From assembly GCA_029222685.1 (NCBI GenBank), contig JARHVB010000005.1:269348-333347 (forward strand): a stretch of DNA of 64,000 bases, in the 5' to 3' direction. Below the pieces are notes generated by a model. The model made no database searches and was not told the origin of the DNA. It was given only the letters and a program-made list of their open reading frames with translations. Position numbers and translations under genes: made by a program. The first letter of the stretch is position 1, and every line of letters starts with the position of its first letter. Shown in pieces: positions 8,577 through 18,462 of this stretch. The stretch comes from Terripilifer ovatus. GTDB taxonomy: Bacteria > Pseudomonadota > Alphaproteobacteria > Rhizobiales > Beijerinckiaceae.

Positions 8577-9608
8577 ATGATCCGATATCGCAATGCCGCG
8601 GCTTTGGCCTTTGCCGTTCTCGGCCTGACATTAGGCAAGGCCAGCGCGCAGACGCCCTGGTACGATCTTCCCGCCGTCAAGGAGCTGTATGAGAAGGCCA
8701 GGGAAGAAAAGCAAGTTGTGATCTGGGCGCCGGTGCAGAACGAGGTCGACTGGATCCAGCCGGTTTTCTCCAAGCGCTTTCCCGGCATCGCCATCAAGGG
8801 CACCGGCGACCTGCAGGCGGCGACCAAGCTGATCGCCGAGGCGCGCGCCAACCGTCACTCCGTCGACGTCTGGCAGAATTCGCTCGGCGGCATGATCGAG
8901 GTGCAGAAGCGCGGCCTGTTCGCCAAGGTCGACTGGCAGCCTTACGGCGTGAGGCCGGGCAACATTCTCTTCGAAGGCGAGGGCATCGCAGTCCACAACT
9001 TCGTCTATTCGACGCTCTACTCAAAAGCCTTCGTCAAGGACGCCGATGTGCCGAAGTCATGGGATGATCTGCTCGATCCCAAATGGCGTGGCAAGATGGT
9101 GGCGCAGGACTTCCTGTTCCCCCGCCTGATGGGCTTTCTCGCCGTCAAATGGGGCGAGGAGCGCACAGAGAAATGGGGCCGCGCCATGATCAACGATCAG
9201 AAACTGCTGATCACCAACGCGCCGCGCGAAAGCTTCCTGAAGACCGGTGAACGCATCCTCAGCATCGGCGATTCGATCAGCCAGTCCTATCAATACACAG
9301 AGAGCGGCGTACCCACCGGCTATACGATCTTCGAAATCGTTCCTGCCGTACAGTTCATGATCTCGCCGATGAAGAATGCACCGCATCCCAACGCCGCCCG
9401 CCTGCTGGCGATCTGGCAGGCCTCCGACGAGGGCATGGAAGCGCGTGAGAAGACCGTCTACGGCTTCAGCATCCGTCCTGGTTCAAGATCCCATGTCGCA
9501 GCCGAAGTCGAGAAAGCCAAGGCCACCGTGGTTCTGGAGGACGTCGCCACCATGGACCAGCGCGCCGACTTCTATAAAAAGTTCTCCGGCATCATCCGCG
9601 GACAATAA
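8577..9608 (+). CDS. Extracellular solute-binding protein of Fbp/polyamine type
   Basis: 343 residues from the ATG at 8577, preceded by GGGGAGGA. Signal peptide MIRYRNAAALAFAVLGLTLG ends near KASA. The mature part has the type-2 periplasmic binding fold seen in iron(III), thiamine and phosphonate receptors (for example VPKSWDDLLDPKWRGK and the late GFSIRPGSR). The stop codon shares one base with the next start (TAATG), so it is coupled to the permease. The operon places it with two Rieske oxygenases, suggesting an organic ligand rather than iron. Confidence 0.88.
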   Translation: MIRYRNAAALAFAVLGLTLGKASAQTPWYDLPAVKELYEKAREEKQVVIWAPVQNEVDWIQPVFSKRFPGIAIKGTGDLQAATKLIAEARANRHSVDVWQNSLGGMIEVQKRGLFAKVDWQPYGVRPGNILFEGEGIAVHNFVYSTLYSKAFVKDADVPKSWDDLLDPKWRGKMVAQDFLFPRLMGFLAVKWGEERTEKWGRAMINDQKLLITNAPRESFLKTGERILSIGDSISQSYQYTESGVPTGYTIFEIVPAVQFMISPMKNAPHPNAARLLAIWQASDEGMEAREKTVYGFSIRPGSRSHVAAEVEKAKATVVLEDVATMDQRADFYKKFSGIIRGQ

Positions 9609-11389
9609 TGAGCCAGATCACGCTTCCCACGGGCGCCGTGTTGCGCGCCCGTATCAAGAAGGCGAACAGCGCGGAAAAGCGGGCCGACATCGGCTGGCTT
9701 GGCTGGATCATCATCGCGCTCGGCTCGGCCGCGGCGCTGTTCTTCATCCTCGGCCCGCTGATCATGCTGCTGACCACAGCGTTTCGCGGGCCGCAGGATC
9801 TGCTGCCGTTCGAGGACGGCGCGCAATGGACGCTCGCCAACCTTGCCGCCGTTTATCTCGACAAGAGCCTCTATACCAGCGTCCTGCCCAACACGCTGAT
9901 CTTCACCGCCGGCTCCGTCACGGTGACATTCGTCGTCGCCTTCATTCTTGCCTGGCTGGTGGAGCGCACCGACCTGCCGATGCGCAACGGCATCTACACC
10001 ATCATCCTGTTTCCACTGCTGGTGCCCGGCATCGTCCTGTCGATCACCTGGATTTTTCTGCTGGCGCCAAACACCGGCTGGATCAATGTCATCATTCGGT
10101 CATTCCTGAGGCTTGGCGAATCCGGCCCGCTGAACATCTTCAGCATGGGCGGGATGATATTGGCGCAGGGCATCGGCCTCGTACCTTTCGTCTTCCTGCT
10201 GCTGTCGGCGGCGCTGCGCTCGATGAATCCCTCGCTCGAGGAAGCCAGCAATGCGTCCGGCGCCAGCCCGTTCACCACCATCCGGAAAGTCACCCTGCCC
10301 GTGCTTCTGCCGGGCCTGCTGGCGCCGCTCATCCTCGCCACGCTCATCACCCTGGAGCAGTTCGAGACGCCGCTCGTCATCGGCTTTCCGGCCCGCATCA
10401 ACGTGTTCAGCACGCGCATCTTCTTCGAGCTCAATCCGGATACGGACCTGCCGGCCTATGGCCGCGCCGCCGCCGTGGCCCTGCCCTTCCTGATCTGCGG
10501 CATCGCGCTGCTGATGATCTACAACCACCTCATCCGCCGCGCCGAAAGTTTCGTCACCGTCACCGGCAAGGGATTCCGGCCGATGCGCTTCCCGCTCGGC
10601 CGCTGGCGCATTCCAGCCATCGCCTTCGTCGCCGTCTATGCCCTGTTCGGTGCCGTCCTGCCGGGCTTCGTCCTGGTCTGGGCCAGCCTCTTCGGCTATG
10701 CGCTGCCGACGTTCGACACCCTGTCGACGATCAGCTTTGCCGGCTATATCGATCTCTTCAACAATCCGAAATTCTGGCTCGCTGCGCGCAACACCTTCAT
10801 CGTCGCGGGCGCCAGCGCGATCATCGTCACGTCTATCGGCGTCATTCTGGCGTGGACGATCCTGCGCACGCAACTGGCGGTGCGATGGCTGCTGGATTTC
10901 ATCAGCTTCCTGTCGCTCGGCATTCCCGCCGTCATCGCCGGCCTCGCCTCGATGCTGCTCTATCTGTCATTGCCGATCGGCATCTACGGCACGGTGCTCG
11001 TGCTGGTGCTCGCCTATTCCTATCGCATGGCCGTCTCCACCCGCCTGACCCGCGCCGCCCTGATGCAGGTTCATGCCGAACTTGAAGAAGCCTCGGCGGC
11101 TTCCGGCGCGCAATGGTTCACCACCATCCGCAGGGTCGTGCTGCCTCTGCTGACGCCGTCGCTCGTCGCCAGCTTCACCCTGCTGTTCATCATCGGCTTC
11201 CGCGAATTCACCATCCCCACCATCCTGCAGTCGCCGGACAATTCCGTGCTCAGCGTCATGATGTGGCAGGCCTTCCAGGCCGGCAAGACAACCCAGGCGG
11301 CCGCCGTCGGCACGATGATCGTGCTGTTCGTCATCCCCATTATTTTCGGCCTGCGCCGCCTCGTCCTGGCGCGCGACGGGCGCGATTGA
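9608..11389 (+). CDS. Fused ABC transporter permease (two domains, FbpB-like)
   Basis: 593 residues with two homologous membrane halves, each with an EAA loop that contacts the ATPase: EEASNASGASPFTTI in the first half and EEASAASGAQWFTTI in the second. This duplication in one chain is typical of FbpB/ThiP-like permeases. It overlaps the preceding stop by one base and is 9 bp before the ATPase gene. It forms the pore for the solute captured by the protein encoded at 8577. Confidence 0.9.
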   Translation: MSQITLPTGAVLRARIKKANSAEKRADIGWLGWIIIALGSAAALFFILGPLIMLLTTAFRGPQDLLPFEDGAQWTLANLAAVYLDKSLYTSVLPNTLIFTAGSVTVTFVVAFILAWLVERTDLPMRNGIYTIILFPLLVPGIVLSITWIFLLAPNTGWINVIIRSFLRLGESGPLNIFSMGGMILAQGIGLVPFVFLLLSAALRSMNPSLEEASNASGASPFTTIRKVTLPVLLPGLLAPLILATLITLEQFETPLVIGFPARINVFSTRIFFELNPDTDLPAYGRAAAVALPFLICGIALLMIYNHLIRRAESFVTVTGKGFRPMRFPLGRWRIPAIAFVAVYALFGAVLPGFVLVWASLFGYALPTFDTLSTISFAGYIDLFNNPKFWLAARNTFIVAGASAIIVTSIGVILAWTILRTQLAVRWLLDFISFLSLGIPAVIAGLASMLLYLSLPIGIYGTVLVLVLAYSYRMAVSTRLTRAALMQVHAELEEASAASGAQWFTTIRRVVLPLLTPSLVASFTLLFIIGFREFTIPTILQSPDNSVLSVMMWQAFQAGKTTQAAAVGTMIVLFVIPIIFGLRRLVLARDGRD

Positions 11390-11398
11390 GGCTCATCA

Positions 11399-12511
11399 AT
11401 GTTGAAAGTGGAAGGTCTTGAACGCTCCTATGCAACGCCGGATGGCCTGGTCCAGGCGGTGAAGGGCGTCAGCTTCGAAATTCCGTCCGGCTCCTTCTAT
11501 ACGCTGCTCGGCCCCAGCGGCTGCGGCAAGACGACGACCCTGCGTTGCGTCGCCGGGCTCGAACAGCCGACCGCTGGCCGCATCACCATCGACGGAACGG
11601 TCGTCGCCCAGCCCGACGAAGACATCTTCGTTCCCGCCTACAAGCGGGACATCGGCATGGTGTTTCAATCCTATGCGATCTGGCCACATATGAATGTGCT
11701 GGAGAACGTGTCCTATCCCCTGGTCGTGCGCAAGCCACGCCCGCCGCGCGACGAGATCAAGGACCGCGCAATGGAGGCGCTGCGCCTCGTCGGCATGGAT
11801 GCGCTGGCCAACCGCTCCGCCACCAAACTGTCCGGCGGCCAGCAGCAGCGCGTCGCCTTCGCGAGAGCCATCGTGCGCAATCCCAAGATCCTGCTGCTCG
11901 ACGAGCCCTTGTCGAACCTCGACGCGAAGCTGCGCGAGCAGATGCGCTACGAACTGCAGGAACTGGTCGCCCGCGTCGCCATCACCACCCTTTACGTCAC
12001 GCACGACCAGTCCGAAGCGCTCGCCATGTCCGACACGATTGCGGTGATATCGGAAGGCCTGATCTCGCAGGCGGGTCCGCCCCGCGCCGTCTACGACCGG
12101 CCGGCGAATGAATTCGTCGCCGGCTTCCTCGGCGGCGCGAATTTCCTCACAGCCACGGTGACCGAGGACGATGGCAATAATGGTCTCGCGGTCTTCGACG
12201 GCGGTGCCGGGTCGGTTCGAGTCGCGCTTCCCGCCGGGATCCACACGGGCGACCGGGTCAATATCGTCTTCCGCCCCGAGGACGCCGCCTTGCATTTTGC
12301 CGCCAACGGCACCGGCAATCAGGTCCATGCCTCGATCTCCCGCCTGAGTTTTCAGGGCGGCCTCACCGAATGCCACCTCAAGGTCGGCGCCACCCTCGTG
12401 CGCTCGATGCTGCATCCTTCCGTCGAGGCCAAGGTCGGCACCGAGGCCTGGATCGATCTCAATCCCGCGCGCTGCACCGTCTATCCGGCGCGGGAGACCA
12501 GCCGTTTGTAA
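11399..12511 (+). CDS. ABC transporter ATP-binding protein with C-terminal TOBE region
   Basis: 370 residues. Walker A GPSGCGKTT near 39-47, signature LSGGQQQR near 142-149, Walker B ILLLDEPLSNLD, and H-loop VTHDQ. The C-terminal 110 residues (from about GGANFLTATV) have the TOBE-like beta structure of FbpC/PotA-type ATPases. It may also serve the second permease at 14290-16041, which has no ATPase of its own. Confidence 0.92.
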   Translation: MLKVEGLERSYATPDGLVQAVKGVSFEIPSGSFYTLLGPSGCGKTTTLRCVAGLEQPTAGRITIDGTVVAQPDEDIFVPAYKRDIGMVFQSYAIWPHMNVLENVSYPLVVRKPRPPRDEIKDRAMEALRLVGMDALANRSATKLSGGQQQRVAFARAIVRNPKILLLDEPLSNLDAKLREQMRYELQELVARVAITTLYVTHDQSEALAMSDTIAVISEGLISQAGPPRAVYDRPANEFVAGFLGGANFLTATVTEDDGNNGLAVFDGGAGSVRVALPAGIHTGDRVNIVFRPEDAALHFAANGTGNQVHASISRLSFQGGLTECHLKVGATLVRSMLHPSVEAKVGTEAWIDLNPARCTVYPARETSRL

Positions 12512-12540
12512 CGTCCAACCAGCAGTCAGGGAGAAAGCGG

Positions 12541-13737
12541 ATGAGCACAGCAACCGTCGACGCCAAGCCGGCAAGGCGCGCCACCGGCTATGGCCGCAAG
12601 CCATCGACCTACGATGCCACGATCACCGAAGTCGGCGCGGGAACGCCGCTCGGCGAGTTCATGCGGCGCTACTGGCACCCGGTCGCGATCTCCGAAAAGG
12701 TGCAGGACGTGCCGCAGAAGCTGCGCGTGCTGGGCGAAGACCTCGTCATCTTCCGCGATCGCAAGGGCCGCCCCGGCCTGCTGCACGCGCGCTGCGCTCA
12801 TCGCGGCACCACCCTCTATTACGGCAAGGTCGAGGACGAGGGCATCCGCTGCTGCTACCACGGCTGGCTCTTCGATGTGGAAGGCCGCTGTCTCGATCAG
12901 CCCTGCGAACCCGACAATGGCGCACGCAGCCGCGACCGCGTCACGCAGCCATGGTATCCGGTGCAGGAACGCTACGGCCTCGTCTGGGCCTATATGGGGC
13001 CGCCGGAAAAGCAGCCGCTGCTGCCCTATTGGGATTCGCTTGAGAAGGTCGGCCCCGGCGAGAAGATCTGGGTCACTGGCTCCAGCTTCGGCGCCGGCGG
13101 TGACGATGCCCATGAGATCGTGCCCTGCAACTGGCTGCAGGATTGGGAAAACATCATGGACCCGTTCCATATCCCGATCCTTCACACCAGCTTCAGCGGC
13201 GTGCAGTTCGTGCCGGAAATGGGGGTCATGCCGCAGGTCCATTGGGAACATGCCGAGACAGGCATGCAGTATACGGCCTACCGCAAGCTCGATGACGGTC
13301 GCGAAATGGATCGCGTCACGCTTGCCCTGTTCCCGCACGTGCGCATCGTGCCCAGCGTGCAGCTTGCGCCCGGGCCCGCCACGGGCATCGGCTTCGTCCT
13401 GCCGGTCGACGACACCAATTTTCGCCTGTTCCACGCAATGCGCGTGCCACAGGGCTTCAACGGCATTCCGCGCCTGCCCGGCCGCAAATGGGGCGAGATG
13501 AGCGAAGAAGAACGGCAGCGCTTCCCCGGCGACTGGGAAGCGCAGGTCGGACAGGGCCCGATCAGCCTGCACTCGGAAGAAAACCTCGCCGGCAGCGACA
13601 AGGGCGTCGTCATGCTGCGCCGCCTGCTGAAGCAGCAGATCCAGATTGTCGCGGAGGGTGGCGATCCTCTCGGCGTCATCTATGATCCGGCGAAGCAGGT
13701 GATGAAAGTCGGCGCCGGCAATTTCTTCAAGAGTTGA
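12541..13737 (+). CDS. Rieske non-heme iron oxygenase, alpha subunit (2)
   Basis: 398 residues from the ATG at 12541 (GGGAGA upstream). Rieske motif CAH ... CCYH with the same spacing as the paralogues at 7174 and 18462. Mononuclear site in WENIMDPFHIPILH. It lies 29 bp after the ATPase gene in the same operon and is followed by a MarR-type gene. The alpha-only architecture implies a separate reductase, which is not seen here. It is clearly diverged from the first Rieske protein, so the two may act on successive intermediates or different substrates. Confidence 0.9.
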   Translation: MSTATVDAKPARRATGYGRKPSTYDATITEVGAGTPLGEFMRRYWHPVAISEKVQDVPQKLRVLGEDLVIFRDRKGRPGLLHARCAHRGTTLYYGKVEDEGIRCCYHGWLFDVEGRCLDQPCEPDNGARSRDRVTQPWYPVQERYGLVWAYMGPPEKQPLLPYWDSLEKVGPGEKIWVTGSSFGAGGDDAHEIVPCNWLQDWENIMDPFHIPILHTSFSGVQFVPEMGVMPQVHWEHAETGMQYTAYRKLDDGREMDRVTLALFPHVRIVPSVQLAPGPATGIGFVLPVDDTNFRLFHAMRVPQGFNGIPRLPGRKWGEMSEEERQRFPGDWEAQVGQGPISLHSEENLAGSDKGVVMLRRLLKQQIQIVAEGGDPLGVIYDPAKQVMKVGAGNFFKS

Positions 13738-13775
13738 AGCGCTTACATGCAAGGCCTTCCCAGGAAGACGACGCG

Positions 13776-14282
13776 ATGAAAAACCAGGATGGCGGCGCTC
13801 GCGCCGCCGCCGAACTGCAGGCCCATCCGGAAGCGCTCGATTATCCGCCCTCGGATGCGATCGCTGCCGCAAAGATCATGGTGCTGGCCACCAACCTGCG
13901 GCGCTCCGCTGCCGCGCTCTATGCGCGCGAATTCGACCTCGGCGGCCAGGCCTGGCGGCTTCTGAGCGTCATCGGTTTGCGCGGCCCCATGTCGCTTGGG
14001 GAACTGGCCGACCGTCTTGGCTACGACAAGGGCCTTGCCAGCCGCGAGGTGACGGCGCTTGTCCGCCGAGGTCTTGTTCTCAAAATCCGTCCGGCGCGCG
14101 CTGTGTGCATTCAGCTCAGCCCTAGCGGCGAAAGTCTGATGCGGAAACTGCACGAGCTGTCGCGCCAACGCGATGAATTCCTGCTTGCCGACCTGAGCGT
14201 CGAGGAGCGCAGGATATTCAACCAGCAGCTCGATAGGATGGCCGCCCGCGCCAGGGCGCTGCTCGATCAGGGCGAGGCATAG
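13776..14282 (+). CDS. MarR-family transcriptional regulator
   Basis: 168 residues from the ATG at 13776 (AGGAAG upstream). A winged helix is visible: MSLGELADRLGYDKGLASRE is the helix-turn-helix and the following VRRGLVLKIRPARAVC fits the wing. Flanking helices would make the dimer interface. It is the last gene of the Rieske/ABC operon and is a plausible local repressor acting at 7084-7111. It is convergent with the permease gene ending at 14290. Confidence 0.82.
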   Translation: MKNQDGGARAAAELQAHPEALDYPPSDAIAAAKIMVLATNLRRSAAALYAREFDLGGQAWRLLSVIGLRGPMSLGELADRLGYDKGLASREVTALVRRGLVLKIRPARAVCIQLSPSGESLMRKLHELSRQRDEFLLADLSVEERRIFNQQLDRMAARARALLDQGEA

Positions 14283-14289
14283 GGTTCCT

Positions 14290-16041
14290 TCACGCCGTTG
14301 CAACCTGCCGGCCGAGCCCGGCGCGCTGGCCGATGGCGCGCGCCAGAATCGCTGCCGAGACTGTGAGCGTGGTGATGATGACGCCGATCACCGAGGCCTG
14401 CTCGAAGCGGCCGGAATCGAGCAAGGTCAGTTGCAGGACCGACAGCGGCTGCGTCGCGCCCGTGCCCAGCAGCACGATGATACCGACGGCGGCATTGGCG
14501 GTGGCGAAGATTTCCAGCCCCACGACGGCCACCGAAGGCGCGATGAGCGGCAGGATGATGCGGCGGAACGTATAGAATCTTGAGCTGCCGGAGACCAAGG
14601 CCGCTTCCTCGAGTTCACGGCCGATCTGCCCCATGGCCGTCTTCATCATCTGGGTGCCGATGGTCATCGTGCCCATCAGCACGGCGATGATCAGCACCAC
14701 CATGGACCCATAGAGCGGCCGCAGAAAAGGAAAGAAGGTGAACACCTGCAACAGTCCGAGACTGAGGACGAGACCGGGAATCAATGTCGGCAACCAAGTG
14801 CAGAAGTCGAGGACATGGCGTCCGCCAAAGTCGCGCTTGGCGGTGATATAGGCGATGGCGCTGAACAAGGCCATGCCCGCCAGCGAAGCGCCGACCGACA
14901 GTTGCAGCGTATTGCCCAGCGCTTGTGAAATCTCGCCGCCGAACAGCGCCCGATCCCAGTTGTCGAGGGTCCACGCGTCATCCGCGCCGAAGACGCCGAA
15001 CATGTTCATGAAGGTCGAGATGATCAGCAGCACGAACGGCACGACGGTCATCAGCGCCAGGAGGCTTGTAATCGCGGCGAAGGCCGGCCAGCGCCATTTG
15101 CCGAGATCGAGCGTGCGATTGCGGAATTTGCTCGAGATCGACGCGTAACTGTGCCGGCCGACAAACCATTGCTGCAGAATGACCAGGGGAATGATCGAAA
15201 CGATGAAGACGATCGACAACGCGCTGGCCAGACCCTGCGCCGGCGGCTCGCGCGTCATCGCGCTGAAGATGACCGTGCTGTAGACGGAGATCTGCTTCGG
15301 CGCCCCCAGGATCAGCTCGACCTCGAACGCCTGCATCGAGCGCACCATGCTGATCAGGAAGACCACCACCAGAACCGGCGCCATGATCGGAATGACGATG
15401 CGGGTCAGGGTGCTGATCAATGACGCGCCGCTGGCGCGCGCCGCTTCCTCCATCGACGAATCGAGACTGCGGAAGGCCGGCGCCAGGAGGAACACCTTGA
15501 TGGCGATGCTCGACGTCATCAGGTGCACCCAGACGATGCCCCACCAGGAATAGACCTCGAAGACCGGCCTGTCGACGAACGGCAATTGCATGGCCAGTTG
15601 ATTGAGCAGGCCGCTGCGTCCGGCGGCCAGCAGCACCCAGGACAAGGTGACAGGCAGTGCCGGCATGAACAATGCGACCCAGAAGCCGATTTCCAGCAGG
15701 TTGCGATAGGGCAGATTGGTCCTGGCGATGAGCCAGGCGATGCTGACGCCGACCGCCATGCCGATGGACTGGCGCGCGAAGCTCAACGACAGAGTGTTGA
15801 GGAAGGCTTCGCCCAGCCGCGCGCCGGTGAACACCCGCCACCAGTTGTCGCCGCCGATCTGCACCGCCTGCCCGAGCCTGTTGGTCTCGAAACTGTTCAT
15901 CAGCAGCATGAACAGCGGGCTCAGCACCAGAAAGGCCACGGCAAGCAGGATCAGGCTCGACCAGAGCGCGAACATATTCGCCGTCCGCCAGAATGGTGGC
16001 TCGGTCGTTTTGGCTTGCTGTTCCCCAACCAGTACCGTCAT
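14290..16041 (-). CDS. Fused ABC transporter permease (two domains, FbpB-like), second copy
   Basis: 583 residues with two permease halves and two EAA loops (EEAARASGASLISTL and EEAALVSGSSRFYTF). It is the same type as the permease at 9608 but diverged. It follows its binding-protein gene with a 5-bp gap on the minus strand. No ATPase lies downstream: the next gene is the convergent MarR gene. The ATPase must come from elsewhere, and the one at 11399 is the nearest candidate. Confidence 0.9.
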   Translation of the reverse strand: MTVLVGEQQAKTTEPPFWRTANMFALWSSLILLAVAFLVLSPLFMLLMNSFETNRLGQAVQIGGDNWWRVFTGARLGEAFLNTLSLSFARQSIGMAVGVSIAWLIARTNLPYRNLLEIGFWVALFMPALPVTLSWVLLAAGRSGLLNQLAMQLPFVDRPVFEVYSWWGIVWVHLMTSSIAIKVFLLAPAFRSLDSSMEEAARASGASLISTLTRIVIPIMAPVLVVVFLISMVRSMQAFEVELILGAPKQISVYSTVIFSAMTREPPAQGLASALSIVFIVSIIPLVILQQWFVGRHSYASISSKFRNRTLDLGKWRWPAFAAITSLLALMTVVPFVLLIISTFMNMFGVFGADDAWTLDNWDRALFGGEISQALGNTLQLSVGASLAGMALFSAIAYITAKRDFGGRHVLDFCTWLPTLIPGLVLSLGLLQVFTFFPFLRPLYGSMVVLIIAVLMGTMTIGTQMMKTAMGQIGRELEEAALVSGSSRFYTFRRIILPLIAPSVAVVGLEIFATANAAVGIIVLLGTGATQPLSVLQLTLLDSGRFEQASVIGVIITTLTVSAAILARAIGQRAGLGRQVATA

Positions 16042-16046
16042 GAGCG

Positions 16047-17153
16047 CTAACGCGGACCACCCTTGATGTCGGCATAGATTTTCATGGCTTCTTCGAGGAC
16101 TTCATTGCCCTCATCCATGCCGGGAATGAACGCCTTGTCGAGATGCGCATAATCGGGAACCGTTGCCAGATGTTCCGGTCCCGGCGGCGGCACATCCTTG
16201 CGTCGGCTGACCGCACCCGATTCGTTCAACTTGGCGAATTCGGCGAGATGCGCTGCCTGTCCCTCCTTGCTGAGGAACCAGTTGATGAAGACCGTGGCAG
16301 CCTCTCTATGCGGCGCATTCTTGAACACCGCCACGCCGCGCGTGCCCATGATCTCGCCGAACGGCAGCGGTTCGACATTCTTGCAGCCGCCGGCGCGCTT
16401 GCAGCGGCTGATGACATCGGTGGTGATGCCGGTGCCGATGGCAAGATCGCCGCGCATCACCGCGTCAGCGGCCTGGCGCGGGTTCATGTTCACGACGAGA
16501 TCCATGTCGGTGAAGTATTTCTTGATGAAGTCACGCCCGCCGAGCTTCAGGAAGGCGCCGAACGTCCACGTCCCGCCGTTGGCATGATAGGGATCGCGGA
16601 TGCCGATTTTACCTTTCAGCCTCGGGTCGAGCAGATCCTCCAGTTTGGTGACGCGGAAGCCGTTGGAATTGTCCATGTTCTGGAAAGCGAGATTGGTGGT
16701 GAACAGGCTCTGGATGAAGACCTGCTTCGCCTTCGACGTCGTCCATTGATAGTCCGGCGCATTCCAGTTCGACGGGTCGGCAACCTCGGGCAACAGCAGG
16801 AACGGCTCCAGATCCTGAAACGCCCCGGCCGGAATGAGACTGCTGTTCATGTTGGTCGTCGACGCCCACATCACGTCCCAGGCGTAGACATGGTTCTTCT
16901 GCTCGTTGAGCACGCGCGTGACCATGGCATCAGGGATGATTTCGGTCACCGTCACCTTGATATTCGGAAACTTACGCTGAAAAGGCCGAATCGAAGCCGC
17001 ATAGCCGTCCTGCGAATGCACCGAGATCGCCAGCGACTGGCCCTTGGATTTTTCCAGCGCCGCATCCCATTTCGCCTTCCAGTCCGCAGGCGCCTGCGCA
17101 TGTGCGCCGAATGCTACCATGGTCGCGACCGCTACGGCTGCTGTGCGCCTCAT
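16047..17153 (-). CDS. Extracellular solute-binding protein of Fbp/polyamine type, second copy
   Basis: 368 residues. Signal peptide MRRTAAVAVATMVAFGAHAQ. The mature protein has type-2 binding-fold features: LAISVHSQDGYAASIRPFQ early, LEDLLDPRLKGKIGI in mid-chain and MGTRGVAVFKNAPH later. It lies between a Rieske oxygenase and the permease in a three-gene minus-strand unit. A disulfide is possible between the two Cys in RCKRAGGCKN. Ligand unknown. Confidence 0.87.
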   Translation of the reverse strand: MRRTAAVAVATMVAFGAHAQAPADWKAKWDAALEKSKGQSLAISVHSQDGYAASIRPFQRKFPNIKVTVTEIIPDAMVTRVLNEQKNHVYAWDVMWASTTNMNSSLIPAGAFQDLEPFLLLPEVADPSNWNAPDYQWTTSKAKQVFIQSLFTTNLAFQNMDNSNGFRVTKLEDLLDPRLKGKIGIRDPYHANGGTWTFGAFLKLGGRDFIKKYFTDMDLVVNMNPRQAADAVMRGDLAIGTGITTDVISRCKRAGGCKNVEPLPFGEIMGTRGVAVFKNAPHREAATVFINWFLSKEGQAAHLAEFAKLNESGAVSRRKDVPPPGPEHLATVPDYAHLDKAFIPGMDEGNEVLEEAMKIYADIKGGPR

Positions 17154-17196
17154 CCGTCCCTCCCGAATTGATTTGTTCTTGGAACTTGTTCTTTTG

Positions 17197-18462
17197 CTAT
17201 GCCACGTGCTTCACGGTCAGCGGCCGTGTCGCCTCTTCAACTGCGGCCGTCCGGGGCAGAAGCGTATCGATCGGGCGCACCCGATAGGCCTGCGGCCGTC
17301 CGGCTTCCGGCGGTTCGATCCCCTGCTGCAGCGCCTTCACCGCGTCGAGCAGCCGCTTGCGCATGGCGACGATCGCCGTATCGGAACTCGTCAATTTCTC
17401 GAGGCTGCGGTCGGCGATCGGGCCGGGGCCCTGTTCCTGCGTCACCGCGAGATCCTGGATTGGAATGGCCTTGATGCCCGAAAACGTGCGCTTGCGCTGG
17501 TCCTCGCGGTCGATCAGATAATTGTTGGAGCGATTGGCAACCGGCGTGAACGTGCCGGGAATCATCTCCGGAAAGATGACGCCTGCCGCCGCGATCTCGC
17601 GGTCTGTCGCCGTCAGCGGCCGGTCGATCTGCGTCCAGATGCGGAACTGCATCGTGTGCTCGTCGTCGATCGGCACACGGACATTGGTGATGAACGGCGC
17701 ATCCTGTGGCGATGCCACCATGGTGGCGAACGGGAACAGCCATTGGTTGATGCGCCAGTGATAATGCTCCGGTCCACCGTCGCGCTGCGCTGCCAGCATC
17801 AGGCCATAGTCGGTCGGCTTGATGGTCCAGCGCGGCGAGGTGTCCTGAAAGGCGAAGGGCGACACGCGCGAACCCGGCAGCGCCGACTTGTCGAGCGAAC
17901 TATGCAGGAAGGAGACATGGCTGGAATCGATGTCGCCTTCGGCGAACTGCAGATAATTGCCTTCGACGACGATCTTGCTGATGTGGCGATGGCTGTCGCC
18001 GACCTCGAACAGTTCGGCGGCCGGGGGCCCAGGCGGCTTCAATTCCGCCGGGCCGAAATAGCCCCAGATCAGGCCGCCGCGCTGCAGCACCGGATAGGCC
18101 CTTGTCTTCATATTGCCCTTGATGCGGTCGCCATCGGGCGCATTCGGCAGGTCGACGCAATTGCCTTCGACGTCGAATTTCCAGCCGTGATAGGCGCAGC
18201 GCAGGCCGCAGTTTTCATTGCGACCCCAGACCAGATGGGCGCGGCGATGGGTGCAATAGGCATCGAGGATGCCGACTTTGCCATCGCTGTCGCGGAAGGC
18301 GACGAACTCCTCGCCGAGAATGCGCAACCGCACCGGCTCGCCGTCGGGCTCGGACACTTCGGAGGCGAGCATCACCGGCAGCCAGAAGCGCCTGAAAAGG
18401 TTGCCCATGGCCGTTCCCGGCCCGACCCGAACCAGAAGCTCGTTGTCCTCGCGCTTCATCAT
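17197..18462 (-). CDS. Rieske non-heme iron oxygenase, alpha subunit (3)
   Basis: 421 residues. Rieske motif CTH ... CAYH in the same spacing as the other two copies, and a mononuclear site in GDIDSSHVSFLH almost identical to that of the copy at 7174. It is the first gene of a minus-strand operon (oxygenase, binding protein, permease) and divergent from a LysR gene, its likely regulator. No reductase or ferredoxin is adjacent. Confidence 0.9.
   Translation of the reverse strand: MMKREDNELLVRVGPGTAMGNLFRRFWLPVMLASEVSEPDGEPVRLRILGEEFVAFRDSDGKVGILDAYCTHRRAHLVWGRNENCGLRCAYHGWKFDVEGNCVDLPNAPDGDRIKGNMKTRAYPVLQRGGLIWGYFGPAELKPPGPPAAELFEVGDSHRHISKIVVEGNYLQFAEGDIDSSHVSFLHSSLDKSALPGSRVSPFAFQDTSPRWTIKPTDYGLMLAAQRDGGPEHYHWRINQWLFPFATMVASPQDAPFITNVRVPIDDEHTMQFRIWTQIDRPLTATDREIAAAGVIFPEMIPGTFTPVANRSNNYLIDREDQRKRTFSGIKAIPIQDLAVTQEQGPGPIADRSLEKLTSSDTAIVAMRKRLLDAVKALQQGIEPPEAGRPQAYRVRPIDTLLPRTAAVEEATRPLTVKHVA

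Noticed and set aside
12526..13872. A 448-residue minus-strand reading frame opposite the second Rieske gene
   Set aside because: High-GC shadow: the plus strand encodes a full Rieske oxygenase with motifs, the antisense frame has no family features.
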